DNA of 64,000 nt from Pseudarthrobacter raffinosi (GCF_023913735.1 NZ_JAMXBH010000006.1:97629-161628), one strand, 5' to 3'. Shown: positions 42,954-52,439, numbered from the stretch's first letter. Translations and numbers: made by a program. Notes: generated by a model not told the origin, from the letters alone.

Positions 42954-43661
42954 CTAGAAGTCACCGCTGGCGTCTTCCGGTGGAAGGACGGGCCATTCCC
43001 CTTCGATCACGGCGGCGGGCTTGGTCTTGCGCAGGTAGTTCTGGAAGTCCGCAGCTTGGCTGACAGCCCAGTCCTTTTGCAGTTCGTGAAGCTGGCTGGC
43101 CGGCATCTTGAGCTTGGGAAACTTGATGGCCATCGCATCCAGCATCCGGAGCGTGGCCAAAGCATCCGCGGCCGACGTATGGGCGTTGTCCAGCGTGATG
43201 CCGTATTCCTCACACAACGCCGTCAACGTGCGCTTTCCCTTGCGGTACCGGTCCACCTGCTTGTTCATGATGAACGGGTCCAGGACAGGGAACCGGCTCA
43301 ACTGCCGGACGCCGTAGCGGGCGGACTCAGCGGCCAGGACGGTGAAGTCGTAGCTGGCATTGAAGGCAATGACCGGAATGCCGGCGTCGAACAGGTCCTG
43401 CAGGACAGTGGCGAGCTCCGCGGTGACTTCATGGACAGGCCGTCCCTCACGCCGGGCCTGCTCCGTGGTGATGCCGTGGATATCGCTGGCCTCGGTAGGG
43501 ATTTCGACGCCGGGATCGGCCAGCCATTCGTGTTCGGTGATCACGTCCCCCTTGTGGTCCACCACGGTGACCGACGCCGTGACGATGCGCGCGGCACGCG
43601 AATTCCGTCCGGTGGTTTCGAGATCGAAGGCTGCGCGGGGAAGGGTGTTCCAGGTGGTCAT
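42954..43661 (-). CDS. DEDDh 3'-5' exonuclease (DnaQ-like)
   Basis: A 235-residue exonuclease with the DEDDh motifs: Exo I FDLETTG (Asp/Glu), Exo II AFNASYDF (Asp) and Exo III HTSAADALATLRM (His and Asp). It resembles stand-alone DnaQ/oligoribonuclease-like proteins used in proofreading or repair. The start ATG at 43661 has a leaderless-type TAGCGT 6 nt upstream. It diverges from the alkyltransferase-like gene, which also starts leaderless, across only 63 nt. Confidence 0.88.
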   Translation of the reverse strand: MTTWNTLPRAAFDLETTGRNSRAARIVTASVTVVDHKGDVITEHEWLADPGVEIPTEASDIHGITTEQARREGRPVHEVTAELATVLQDLFDAGIPVIAFNASYDFTVLAAESARYGVRQLSRFPVLDPFIMNKQVDRYRKGKRTLTALCEEYGITLDNAHTSAADALATLRMLDAMAIKFPKLKMPASQLHELQKDWAVSQAADFQNYLRKTKPAAVIEGEWPVLPPEDASGDF

Positions 43662-43667
43662 GCTTCA

Positions 43668-43673
43668 ACGCTA
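43668..43673 (-). promoter_or_regulatory. Leaderless-type -10 hexamer before the DEDDh exonuclease gene
   Basis: On the minus strand TAGCGT ends 6 nt before the ATG at 43661. Confidence 0.45.
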
Positions 43674-43712
43674 CCGGCCAGCACCGACAGGATCGTGCAG
43701 CGCCACTGCCGC

Positions 43713-43718
43713 TAACCT
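43713..43718 (+). promoter_or_regulatory. Leaderless-type -10 hexamer before the alkyltransferase-like gene
   Basis: TAACCT lies 6 nt before the ATG at 43725. With the opposite hexamer at 43668 it forms a compact back-to-back promoter pair. Confidence 0.45.
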
Positions 43719-43724
43719 TGATGT

Positions 43725-44141
43725 ATGCGGACTGAGTACATTGAGGCGGTGCTCGCGCTGGTCGAGCTGGTTCCACCCGGCACCGCACTGGCCTACGGCG
43801 ATGTGGCCGAGCTGCTGGGATCCGGCGGTCCGCGGCAGGTGGGCCACGCCATGAGCCACTACGGCAGCGACGTCGCGTGGTGGCGCATCCTGAAGGCAAG
43901 CGGCCAGGGTCCGGAAGGCCACGAGGCCGAAGCCCTCCGCCACTACCTGCAGGAGGGGACGCCGCTGCTCGGCAACCACGATGCCTTCCTGCGTACCGGC
44001 GAAGGCAAATGGCGGGTAGACCTGATGGCAGTACGCTGGGCCCCGGGCGAGGATGACTTCGACCGGATTGACGCTATTGCGGAGCAGCTGGAGCGGCGGC
44101 TGCATAGATTGTCGGTGGCTGATGATGAAATGTCTGTGTGA
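43725..44141 (+). CDS. Alkyltransferase-like protein (MGMT DNA-binding domain without catalytic Cys)
   Basis: A 138-residue protein of the O6-alkylguanine-DNA alkyltransferase C-terminal domain family. The fold-defining LVPPGTALAYGDVAELLGSGGPRQVGHAM is present, but where active enzymes have Pro-Cys-His-Arg this one reads AWWR (in DVAWWRILKASG), and the protein contains no cysteine at all. This is the pattern of ATL proteins, which flag O6-alkylguanine for nucleotide-excision repair instead of repairing it directly. Its stop overlaps adnA by 4 nt (GTGA), so it heads a repair operon. Confidence 0.9.
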   Translation: MRTEYIEAVLALVELVPPGTALAYGDVAELLGSGGPRQVGHAMSHYGSDVAWWRILKASGQGPEGHEAEALRHYLQEGTPLLGNHDAFLRTGEGKWRVDLMAVRWAPGEDDFDRIDAIAEQLERRLHRLSVADDEMSV

Positions 44142-47100
44142 CCGTAACAATCCCCGATGTTGATACCGCCGAGTCCGCACGCACGTCAGCGAGGCCCGCG
44201 TCCGCGGCCGGACGATCCGGCGGAACGGGCCTCCGGCTTCTCCCGCCGCGGCAGCTGCACGCGGACGTGCCGGCGTTGTCTGCGGACCAGCGCGACGCCG
44301 TCGACGTGCCCCACGGCTCGGGGCCTGTCCTGGTTCCCGGCGCACCCGGAACCGGAAAATCAACGGTCCTGATCGAAGCCGCCGTCCGTGGGGCCCTGCA
44401 GGACGGCGTGGACCCCGAGCGGATCCTCATCCTGGCACCCGGACGCCTCGCCGCCGACTCACTCCGCGACCGCTTCACCGCACGGCTGGACAGGAGCCTG
44501 AGCACCACACCGGCCCGGACCTGGGCAGCCTATGCGTTTGACCTGATCCGCCGGGCCAAGGCTGAGGGAATCCTTCCGCTTCCCCGCGCGCCGCGCCTCC
44601 TGTCAGGCCCGGAACAGGACCTCATCATCCGCGAACTCCTGGAGGGCCACCGGATGCCGGGCTTGGAACTTCCGTGGCCTGCCGACCTGGAAGCGGCACT
44701 GGAGACGCGGGGTTTTCGGCACGAGGTACGCCAACTCTTCGACCGGATCATCGAATCCGGCCGGACCGCCGGCGACCTGGAGGAGCTGGGCCACCAGTGC
44801 GGTCGGCCCGATTGGATCGCCGCCGCGGCGCTGTACACCGAGTACCGGGATGTCCTGGATATGCGAATGCCCGAGGCCTTCGACCCCGCCGGCATCATCA
44901 CTACGGCCCGGCAGATCTTCCAGGACGCGCCTGACTTCCTGGCCGCGGAACGGGACCGCCTCCAGCTGGTGCTGGTGGACGATGTGCAGGAGGCGAACCC
45001 TGCCGTGTTCGAACTGCTCGCCGATATCGCCGCCGGCAAGGACTGCTATGTCGCCTACTCCCCGGACACCGTTGTGCAGGGCTTCCGCGGGGCCAGGCCC
45101 GACTTGGTCGCGGAGCTGCCGCGCCTGCTTTCTGCGGACGCCGGGGTCGTCGAGCGGCCGCTGTGGCACACCCATCGGCACGCCCCCGCCATCGCGGCGG
45201 CCTGGCTCGGCGTCGCGGGCAGGATCTCGCAGCGTGCGGGCGGCCAGCTTGCCAGACGGCTCGAGCAGCCCGAACCCCTGGCCGGAACCGCGCACGGGCC
45301 CAACGCCGTCGTCGAACCCCAAACTCAGCCCGCCGGCACGGTGGAAGCACACCTGGTGCCGTCCCCGGTCCACGAACTGCGGTACGTTGCGCAGCGCATC
45401 CTGGACCAGCACGTCAACCATGGCCGCGACCTGGCAGAGATCGCCGTGATTGTACGAAACGGCGGACAGCTCAGTGAGCTGCAGCGCTACCTCACGGGCC
45501 AGGGGATCCCGGTGCGCGTTCCGGTAGCCGAGTCCGCGGTCCGAGATGAAGTGGCCGTACGCCCGCTGTTGGACGCCTACGCCATTGCGCTGGATCCTGA
45601 ACTGCTGACTCCGGAAGCCGCCGTCGCCCTGCTGACGTCGCGCATCGGGGGCGCTACGTCCATTGAACTGCGCCGGCTACGCCAGTCGCTCAGGCGGGAA
45701 GAGCTGCTGGGCGGCGGCGGACGGACCAGCGACGCCCTGCTGGTTGAAGCATTATCGGAACCCGGCGCCCTGGGGACGCTGGGCCTGGAAGGCCGTTCCG
45801 CGCGCCGGACCGCACGCATGATCCAGGCAGGGCGGAGCGCCGCCGCCGCGCCCGGCGCCAATGCCGAGACCGTGCTCTGGGCCCTGTGGCATTCCACCGG
45901 ACTGGCCAATGCGTGGACCGAATCCGCCCTCATCGGCGGTTCCCATGGAGCCCGCGCCGACCGGGACCTTGATGCCATGATGGCGCTCTTCCATACAGCC
46001 GAGCGCTACGTGGACCAGATGCCGGGCGCCGGGCCGGAGCAGTTCCTCGAGTACCTCCTGAACCAGGAGCTGCCGATGGATACCCTGGCCGCGCGGGCCC
46101 AGGTGGACGACGCCGTCGAGCTGATGACCCCGGCCAGTGCTGCCGGGCGGCAGTGGCCGGTGGTGATTGTGGCGGGGCTGCAGGAAGGCGTCTGGCCCAA
46201 TACCCGGCTCCGCGGTGAGCTGCTGGGCAGCAGCCTGTACGCTGACGCCGTCGAGCATGGGGTCAGCTATGCATTGCAGCTGGACCCGCTGAGCCGGCTG
46301 CGGGAAATCCGCTACGACGAACTCCGGAGCTTCTCCACGGCCGTTTCCAGGGCCTGCGAGATGCTGATCTGCACCGCTGTTTCGTCTGAGGACGACCAGC
46401 CGTCGTCCTTCCTCGACTATGTGGCGCCGCTTGAGCCGGGCGCCGAGGGCAGGGGGTTCACGCCGGTGGAACGGCCCATGACGCTGCGTGCCCTGGTGGC
46501 CGAGCTGCGGCAATACGCGCAGCTGGATGGAAAGTATGAGCCCGAAGCCGCCGAGGCCGCCAGGGTCCTGGCCGGACTTGCCGCCGCGGAACCGGCGGTC
46601 CCGGGAGCGCATCCGGACAGCTGGTGGGGCCTGCCCCCTTTGACGACATCGGAACCGGTTGTCCCGCCCGGAGGGACGGTTTACGTCTCGCCCTCGAAGG
46701 TGGAATCCGTGCAGAAATCACCGCTCGACTGGTTTATGCAGGCGGCCGGCGGAGAAGCCGCCACGGACTTCGCCCGGAGCCTGGGCACCCTGGTGCACGC
46801 CATCGCGCAGGACCTGCCGGAAGCCTCCGGGGGCGAATACGTCGCCGAACTCATCCGCCGGTGGCCAACCCTGGGGATGAAGGACAACTGGGAAGGCAAA
46901 CTCGACTTCCAGCGTGCCGAAACAATGGTGCGCAAGCTCGCCCAGTACGTCCTGGTGATGCGGAGCGAGGGCCGGAGCCTGCTGGGCGTCGAGCAGGACT
47001 TTGAGGTCCGGCTGCCCGATGTTCCGCCGGCGGACGCCGGGCAGGACGATGCCGAGTCCGTCGGAGATTTGGCTGGCGGGACCGACCTTCCCCGCGCCGC

Positions 47101-47593
47101 CGTGCTCCGCGGCCAGGTTGACCGGCTGGAGATCGACGCCGAAGGAAGGCTGGTCATTGTGGACCTCAAGACGGGCAAAAGGCAGCCTGGCAAGGCAGAG
47201 CTGTCCCGCCATCCGCAGCTGGGGGCCTACCAGGCGGCGGTCCTGGCCGGCGGTTTCACGGACGTACACGGACTGCCTGGCGCAGCAGAATTCAGCGCAG
47301 CAGAACCCGGTGCACCAGTGCCGGACTCACCAGCGCCGGGCTCACTCGTGCCGGGCGGCGCAGTACTGGCGCAGCTCGGAACAACTACCAAAAGTCCCGG
47401 CGTCCAGCAACAGGAACCCTTGGAGGCCCAGGATAACTGGGCGCTGGACATGGTCACCGATGCGGCCGCGGTAATGTCCGGCAGCAGCTTCGAAGCCAGG
47501 CATGACCCGGCAAAGAGCAGCCATGGGGGGCACGGCTGCAGGCTCCCTGAGGTCTGTCCACTCTGTGTCCGCGGAAAGCAGGTCACCGAATGA
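44138..47593 (+). CDS. adnA: AdnA-type helicase-nuclease subunit
   Basis: A 1151-residue protein with an N-terminal UvrD-like motor and a C-terminal RecB-type nuclease. Walker A is GAPGTGKST (68-76); motif II reads VDDVQEAN (about 279-286), with Asp in place of the catalytic Glu of DExx motors. The nuclease core is VDRLEIDAEGRLVIVDLKTGK. Three cysteines near the C-terminus (CRLPEVCPLC) suggest a metal or Fe-S site, but no fourth is obvious. A low-complexity Pro/Ala/Gly insert lies at about 1046-1083. It is expected to pair with the next gene product to resect double-strand breaks. The start is GTG 44138. Confidence 0.88.
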   Translation: MTVTIPDVDTAESARTSARPASAAGRSGGTGLRLLPPRQLHADVPALSADQRDAVDVPHGSGPVLVPGAPGTGKSTVLIEAAVRGALQDGVDPERILILAPGRLAADSLRDRFTARLDRSLSTTPARTWAAYAFDLIRRAKAEGILPLPRAPRLLSGPEQDLIIRELLEGHRMPGLELPWPADLEAALETRGFRHEVRQLFDRIIESGRTAGDLEELGHQCGRPDWIAAAALYTEYRDVLDMRMPEAFDPAGIITTARQIFQDAPDFLAAERDRLQLVLVDDVQEANPAVFELLADIAAGKDCYVAYSPDTVVQGFRGARPDLVAELPRLLSADAGVVERPLWHTHRHAPAIAAAWLGVAGRISQRAGGQLARRLEQPEPLAGTAHGPNAVVEPQTQPAGTVEAHLVPSPVHELRYVAQRILDQHVNHGRDLAEIAVIVRNGGQLSELQRYLTGQGIPVRVPVAESAVRDEVAVRPLLDAYAIALDPELLTPEAAVALLTSRIGGATSIELRRLRQSLRREELLGGGGRTSDALLVEALSEPGALGTLGLEGRSARRTARMIQAGRSAAAAPGANAETVLWALWHSTGLANAWTESALIGGSHGARADRDLDAMMALFHTAERYVDQMPGAGPEQFLEYLLNQELPMDTLAARAQVDDAVELMTPASAAGRQWPVVIVAGLQEGVWPNTRLRGELLGSSLYADAVEHGVSYALQLDPLSRLREIRYDELRSFSTAVSRACEMLICTAVSSEDDQPSSFLDYVAPLEPGAEGRGFTPVERPMTLRALVAELRQYAQLDGKYEPEAAEAARVLAGLAAAEPAVPGAHPDSWWGLPPLTTSEPVVPPGGTVYVSPSKVESVQKSPLDWFMQAAGGEAATDFARSLGTLVHAIAQDLPEASGGEYVAELIRRWPTLGMKDNWEGKLDFQRAETMVRKLAQYVLVMRSEGRSLLGVEQDFEVRLPDVPPADAGQDDAESVGDLAGGTDLPRAAVLRGQVDRLEIDAEGRLVIVDLKTGKRQPGKAELSRHPQLGAYQAAVLAGGFTDVHGLPGAAEFSAAEPGAPVPDSPAPGSLVPGGAVLAQLGTTTKSPGVQQQEPLEAQDNWALDMVTDAAAVMSGSSFEARHDPAKSSHGGHGCRLPEVCPLCVRGKQVTE

Positions 47594-50500
47594 GCCAGCC
47601 CCAGGTTCCAGAGCCCCTGTTCAGCCCGGAGCAGCTGTCCATGCTGTTGGGTGAAAAGAACACGCCGACCCCCGAACAGTCGGCCATCATTTCCTCACCC
47701 TTGGCTCCCCGGCTGGTGATCGCCGGGGCGGGTTCCGGCAAGACCGCCACCATGGCCGACCGCGTCGTCTGGCTCGTTGCCAACGGCTGGGTCAGGCCTG
47801 AGGAAGTCCTGGGCGTAACTTTCACCAGGAAGGCAGCAGGCGAGCTGGCCACGCGGATCCGGTCCAAGCTGGCGGCACTGCAGCGCGTCGCTGCCCAGGA
47901 CACTCAGCACGAACTGTTCCCCGAGGGGCTACTCAGCAGCGACGCCCTGGAGCCCAAGGTGTCCACCTACCACTCATTTGCGAGTGGCATCGTTTCTGAC
48001 TACGGGTTGCGGCTGGGCGTGGAACGCGACGTTGTGCTGCTCGGCGGAGCCCAAGCCTGGCAGCTCGCCAGCGAAGTAGTGGAAGCGTTCGACGGCGAGT
48101 ACAGCCACTTCAAGGCAGCCAAGTCCACACTGGTCAAGGCAGTCATCCAGCTGGCGGGGGAGTGCGCAGAGCACCTGCAGGAACCGGCCGACGTCGAGGC
48201 CTGGCTTCTGGCGCGACTCGCTGAGTTTGAAGAACGTCCCTACGTGGCCGGGGCGAACAAGAACGCCCCCCAGGCAGCCGGTGAACTGGCCGCGATGCTG
48301 CGCACCAGGGCAAGCGTGGCTGACATGGTGGGCCGCTACGCCGCCGCCAAGAAGTCACGCGGGGCATTGGACTTCGGCGACCTGGTGGCACTCGCGGCCC
48401 GTGTGGCCACGGAAATCCCCCTTGCTGCGGACATGGAACGCCAGCGCTACAAAGTGGTGCTCCTCGACGAGTTCCAGGACACGTCGTATGCGCAGTTGGT
48501 CCTGTTTTCGCGGCTTTTCGGCGCGGGCCACGCGGTCACCGCCGTGGGGGACCCCAACCAGTCGATATACGGCTTCCGGGGTGCTTCGGCAGGTCAGCTC
48601 TTCCACTTTGTCCGTGAATTCCCTGTCCGCGTGGACGGGGACGACGGGCCGGGACGTTTCACGCTGGCCCCTACGTCGTACCTCACAACGGCGTGGCGCA
48701 ACGGCCGGGCCATCCTGTCCGCCGCCAACATCATGTCAGAGGCCTTAGGGCGCGCCGAGGCGCAGAAGGCCACTGCCGGCAGCGCCGCTGAGGGCAGCTC
48801 GGCAGGCAGTACCCCGGCGGGCACCGCCGCGGAAGGCACTATCCCGGTGGGCACGGCTACGGGGGCGGCGAATGTGCCGCCCCTGCAGCCCAGTCCCTTC
48901 GCGGTGGAGGGACGGGTGGTACTGGGCCGCTTCGGCACAGACCTCGACGAAGCGGCCGCCCTTGCCGAGGACGTCATAAAGTACCGGGTCACGGACTTTG
49001 AACGTGAGGCCGACGGCACACCGGTGCCGCCGGCACTGGCTGTCCTGTGCCGGCGGCGGGCCCAGATGGAAACCATCCGGCGGGAGTTCGAGGCGCGGGG
49101 GATTGCCTACGAAATCGTGGGGCTCGGCGGACTGCTCGACACTCCCGAAATCGTTGATCTGGTGGCCACGCTCCGGGTGCTTGCCGATCCCGGACGCTCG
49201 GACTCCCTGATGCGCCTCCTGGCCGGCGCCCGTTGGCGGATCGGGCCGGCAGACCTGATGGCCTTCCGAGACTGGTCCAGCCACCTCGCACGCCGGCGTG
49301 GCCGCCCCGCAGGCGCGGCCACGCCGGAGGACGGGCCCGCTGACGCGTCCGACGAGGCCGTCATCGAAAGCGACCTGACGGACGGTGCCAGCCTGGTTGA
49401 AGCGCTGGACTGGCTGCCACGCGAAGATTGGACCTCTTCCCACGGTCGGTCGCTGACCGAAGTGGCCCGCGACCGCCTCGGCAGGCTTTCGGCGGAGCTC
49501 AGGCAGCTGCGCGGCTACCTCGGGGACGACCTCACCACTCTGCTCGGCGAAGTGGAACGCGTTATGTTGCTCGATATCGAAGTGGCAGCACGCCCGGGGA
49601 CCAGCATCCACCAGGCCCGCCGAAACCTGGACGCCTTCCAGGACGCGGCGGCCGGCTTCCTGCGGACCTCGCACCGAGTGGACATCCTCGCCTTCCTTGC
49701 CTGGCTGGAAGCTGCCGCGGCCGAGGAAAACGGCCTCGAAGCTCCGCCGTCGGATATCAACCGCGAGGCTGTGCAACTGCTGACCGTCCATGCGTCAAAG
49801 GGCCTGGAATGGGACGTCGTCTTTGTACCGGGCCTCAACGCCGGCGCCTTCCCCAGCAACAAGGACTCGCGCTGGAGCAGCGGCGCGGCGGCCCTGCCGT
49901 GGCCGCTGCGGGGGGACCGTTCGGACCTGCCCCAATGGGATACCGACCAGCCGGACCAGAAGGGCTGGCTGGACGCCGAGAAGGACTTCAAATCAGCCGT
50001 CCAGGTCCATGGTGAGGGCGAGGAACGCCGCCTGGCATATGTGGCCTACACCAGGGCAAAGCACGTCCTCTGGGTCTCCAGCGCGGCATGGGTGGGCTCC
50101 AGGGCAGGCCGTGCTGAGATGTCACCTTTCCTCGCTGAACTGGAACAGCTTGTCGGCTCCGGCCCCAACACGGCCCCGGTGGACGCCGCGGAAATCTGTC
50201 CCGCCATAGTGCACCCGGCGTCAGTGGACGAAGCCTCCCTGCCTGAAAAGAGCCCGTTGACTACCGAAACGGAGGTGGCCGGATGGCCCTATGACCCCCT
50301 CGAAGGTCCCGTGGATGCGCGGACCGGGGAGCGCCTGCGGGTTGTTCCCGGCAGGCGGCTGGCCATGGAGGGCGCCGCGGCACGCGTCCGGGCCGCGTTG
50401 GAGCCCGAGGACTCTGTGCCGGTCCTTGAGCCTGCATCCGCCAATGAGTCCGGGCCAAGGATCCGGGGCACTGCGGCGGGCTGGGCCAGGGAAGCTGCCT

Positions 50501-51150
50501 TGCTGCTGGAACGGCGGTCCAGGCGCGCCTCCGGGCAGGACGTTCATTTGCCCGGCCACATCTCGGCGTCCACGCTGGTGGATCTTGGAGAGGACCCGGC
50601 GGGGGTAGTGGGCAGGCTGCGAAGGCCTGTACCGCGTGAGCCCGGGATGTTGGCGAGAAAGGGAACGGCATTCCACGCCTGGGTTGAAGAGTACTTCGGC
50701 GCAGCCGGAATGCTGGATCTCGGCGAGGCCCCCGGATCCGACGACCACATTGATGCCGCCTACGACCTCGACACCATGGTGGCCACCTTCAAAGCCTCGG
50801 AATGGGCCGACAGGTCACCGGCTTTTGTCGAAGTTCCGGTGGAAACGCGGGTGGGAGACGTCGTGGTGCGCGGGCGCATCGACGCCGTCTTCCAGGACGC
50901 GGACGGGAGGTGGGACCTCGTGGACTGGAAAACCGGCCGCCGGCCCTCTGCCGCCCAGCTGCGGGCCAAATCGGTGCAGCTCGCCGCGTACAGGCTGGCC
51001 TGGGCCCGGCTCAAGGGCGTGGCAGTGGAGGACGTCAGGGCCGCCTTCTTCTACGTTGCGGACAACCAAGTCGTGCGCCCGCACGATCTGGGCTCCGCTG
51101 AGGAGCTTGAACAGATCGTGGCCACCGCCCTCGACGTCAGTGCTTCCTGA
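47590..51150 (+). CDS. adnB: AdnB-type helicase-nuclease subunit
   Basis: A 1186-residue partner of AdnA. Walker A is GAGSGKTAT (about 46-54) and motif II LLDEFQDTSYAQL (about 292), a canonical active motor. VGDPNQSIYGFRGA, LTVHASKGLEWDVVFVPG and AYTRAKHVLW are further UvrD motifs. The nuclease domain has VRGRIDAVFQDADGRWDLVDWKTGRR near the C-terminus. A low-complexity Ala/Gly/Ser/Thr insert lies at about 392-430. The ATG overlaps the adnA stop by 4 nt, giving near-equimolar translation. The stop codon lies within a terminator hairpin. Confidence 0.9.
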   Translation: MSQPQVPEPLFSPEQLSMLLGEKNTPTPEQSAIISSPLAPRLVIAGAGSGKTATMADRVVWLVANGWVRPEEVLGVTFTRKAAGELATRIRSKLAALQRVAAQDTQHELFPEGLLSSDALEPKVSTYHSFASGIVSDYGLRLGVERDVVLLGGAQAWQLASEVVEAFDGEYSHFKAAKSTLVKAVIQLAGECAEHLQEPADVEAWLLARLAEFEERPYVAGANKNAPQAAGELAAMLRTRASVADMVGRYAAAKKSRGALDFGDLVALAARVATEIPLAADMERQRYKVVLLDEFQDTSYAQLVLFSRLFGAGHAVTAVGDPNQSIYGFRGASAGQLFHFVREFPVRVDGDDGPGRFTLAPTSYLTTAWRNGRAILSAANIMSEALGRAEAQKATAGSAAEGSSAGSTPAGTAAEGTIPVGTATGAANVPPLQPSPFAVEGRVVLGRFGTDLDEAAALAEDVIKYRVTDFEREADGTPVPPALAVLCRRRAQMETIRREFEARGIAYEIVGLGGLLDTPEIVDLVATLRVLADPGRSDSLMRLLAGARWRIGPADLMAFRDWSSHLARRRGRPAGAATPEDGPADASDEAVIESDLTDGASLVEALDWLPREDWTSSHGRSLTEVARDRLGRLSAELRQLRGYLGDDLTTLLGEVERVMLLDIEVAARPGTSIHQARRNLDAFQDAAAGFLRTSHRVDILAFLAWLEAAAAEENGLEAPPSDINREAVQLLTVHASKGLEWDVVFVPGLNAGAFPSNKDSRWSSGAAALPWPLRGDRSDLPQWDTDQPDQKGWLDAEKDFKSAVQVHGEGEERRLAYVAYTRAKHVLWVSSAAWVGSRAGRAEMSPFLAELEQLVGSGPNTAPVDAAEICPAIVHPASVDEASLPEKSPLTTETEVAGWPYDPLEGPVDARTGERLRVVPGRRLAMEGAAARVRAALEPEDSVPVLEPASANESGPRIRGTAAGWAREAALLLERRSRRASGQDVHLPGHISASTLVDLGEDPAGVVGRLRRPVPREPGMLARKGTAFHAWVEEYFGAAGMLDLGEAPGSDDHIDAAYDLDTMVATFKASEWADRSPAFVEVPVETRVGDVVVRGRIDAVFQDADGRWDLVDWKTGRRPSAAQLRAKSVQLAAYRLAWARLKGVAVEDVRAAFFYVADNQVVRPHDLGSAEELEQIVATALDVSAS

Positions 51151-51177
51151 GGTCAGCGCAGGCTGACCTCAGGAAGC
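51142..51177. terminator. Bidirectional hairpin terminator
   Basis: A perfect 16-bp stem (51142-51157 with 51162-51177) and a 4-nt loop. It overlaps the last codons of adnB and lies just after the phosphotransferase gene on the other strand. Confidence 0.8.
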
Positions 51178-51188
51178 GTTCCCGGGTG

Positions 51189-52433
51189 TCAGTGCTTCCT
51201 GACGTCGACGATGCTGATGGCCGCGGTGGACGTGTCCTCGGCGGACGGGCGCACTGACGGCTTGTCCGCCGGTGACTCGTCTGCAGAGTCTTCGTCCGCC
51301 GGTGCTTCGTCGGCCGGGAGGTGCTCAGCCGGGATAGGGCTGACTTCCACTGCGGGCACCACCGGAACAGGCTCCACCGACGGGACGGGCACGGGGACGA
51401 CGGTCACCGCCGGAGCAGCGGCCACACCCACCGCGTGGGACTGGGCTGCGGGGGACTGGGCGGCGTCGTCGGCCAGGGCAGCCGGGGCTGGCAGCGGCTC
51501 GACACTGATGGCCTGGCCGCCGTGCTCTTCGACGTCGGCCGCGAGGGTTTCCAGCATGCCTTCGGCTTCGGCAACCATACCCGCGTCGCTGGCAGCGATG
51601 GCCTTGACCAGGTATTGCGCCAACGCGAACTCGGCAGACAGGGCAGCTCGCCGGAGCAGGTGCTGGTCCGGGGAGTCGCGGCGGCTGCCGGTGTAGCTGG
51701 CAAGAACTGCGTCCACGAAATCCTGTTCGTTCGAGGCAACCAGCCAGGCGAAGTCGTCGGCGGGATCCCCGATCCGCAGGTCCGTCCAGCCCGTAACGGC
51801 CGTGACGCGGCTGCTTTCCACGAGCAGGTTGTCCTCATGGAGGTCCCCGTGGACAACGCACGGGTTGAACCGCCACAGTGAGACGTCTTCAAGGGCATGT
51901 TCCCAGCGGAGCAACAGCGACGCCGGGATTTTTCCGGTTGTGGCCGCCTGGTCGAGCTCGTTGAGCCGGCGCTGGCGGAATTCGTTGGGCGTGTAGCTGG
52001 GCAGGTCGGCATTGCTGACCAGGGAGTGCGGAAGATCATGGATGGCCGCGAGCGCTGTCCCGATTTCCCGGGCGAGCGCGGCCGGACCCGCGGTGAGTTC
52101 TTCCACACTTTGGGTGCTCCCGGCCAGATGGGAGTACACAAAGGTGCTGAGGTTACCAAGCCGGACGCTGCCGGCAACCGTGGGCATCAGGAAGGGCAGC
52201 TCGGCCCGGATGGCCGGTACGAATGCCCGGAGGACGAGGAACTCCGTCTCGAGCCTGGCGCTTGCTTCCGCATGCCGCGGGGACCTGACCCGCCACTGTT
52301 TGTCTTCGGAATCCAGCAGCAGCGCGGAGTCAAAATCCGCGGGATCGTCCGCAGCGGAGCTAACGGCGGTTGGGGTCAGCCCGGGGACTGCCGCGGTTGC
52401 TACGGCTGCCAGTTCGATCGGTTTTCTTCTCAC
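51189..52433 (-). CDS. Phosphotransferase-fold (APH-like) protein with altered metal motif
   Basis: A 414-residue aminoglycoside/macrolide-phosphotransferase-like protein. The catalytic loop VVHGDLHEDNLLVE is intact, with Asp and Asn. The next motif, normally IDW with an Mg-binding Asp, reads VTGWTDLRIGDPADDFAWL, so the Asp is a Gly. The last 125 residues are Ala/Pro/Val- then Asp/Ser-rich and probably disordered. The start at GTG 52433 is chosen because TACCGT lies 6 nt upstream; longer frames overlap nudC. It is convergent with adnB and divergent from nudC. A role in drug resistance is not supported by context, and catalytic activity is doubtful. Confidence 0.78.
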   Translation of the reverse strand: MRRKPIELAAVATAAVPGLTPTAVSSAADDPADFDSALLLDSEDKQWRVRSPRHAEASARLETEFLVLRAFVPAIRAELPFLMPTVAGSVRLGNLSTFVYSHLAGSTQSVEELTAGPAALAREIGTALAAIHDLPHSLVSNADLPSYTPNEFRQRRLNELDQAATTGKIPASLLLRWEHALEDVSLWRFNPCVVHGDLHEDNLLVESSRVTAVTGWTDLRIGDPADDFAWLVASNEQDFVDAVLASYTGSRRDSPDQHLLRRAALSAEFALAQYLVKAIAASDAGMVAEAEGMLETLAADVEEHGGQAISVEPLPAPAALADDAAQSPAAQSHAVGVAAAPAVTVVPVPVPSVEPVPVVPAVEVSPIPAEHLPADEAPADEDSADESPADKPSVRPSAEDTSTAAISIVDVRKH

Positions 52434-52439
52434 CGTTCC

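Noticed and set aside
51189..52433. A macrolide or aminoglycoside resistance gene
   Set aside because: The fold fits, but the metal-binding motif is altered, there is no mobile-element context and the gene sits in a core repair neighbourhood.
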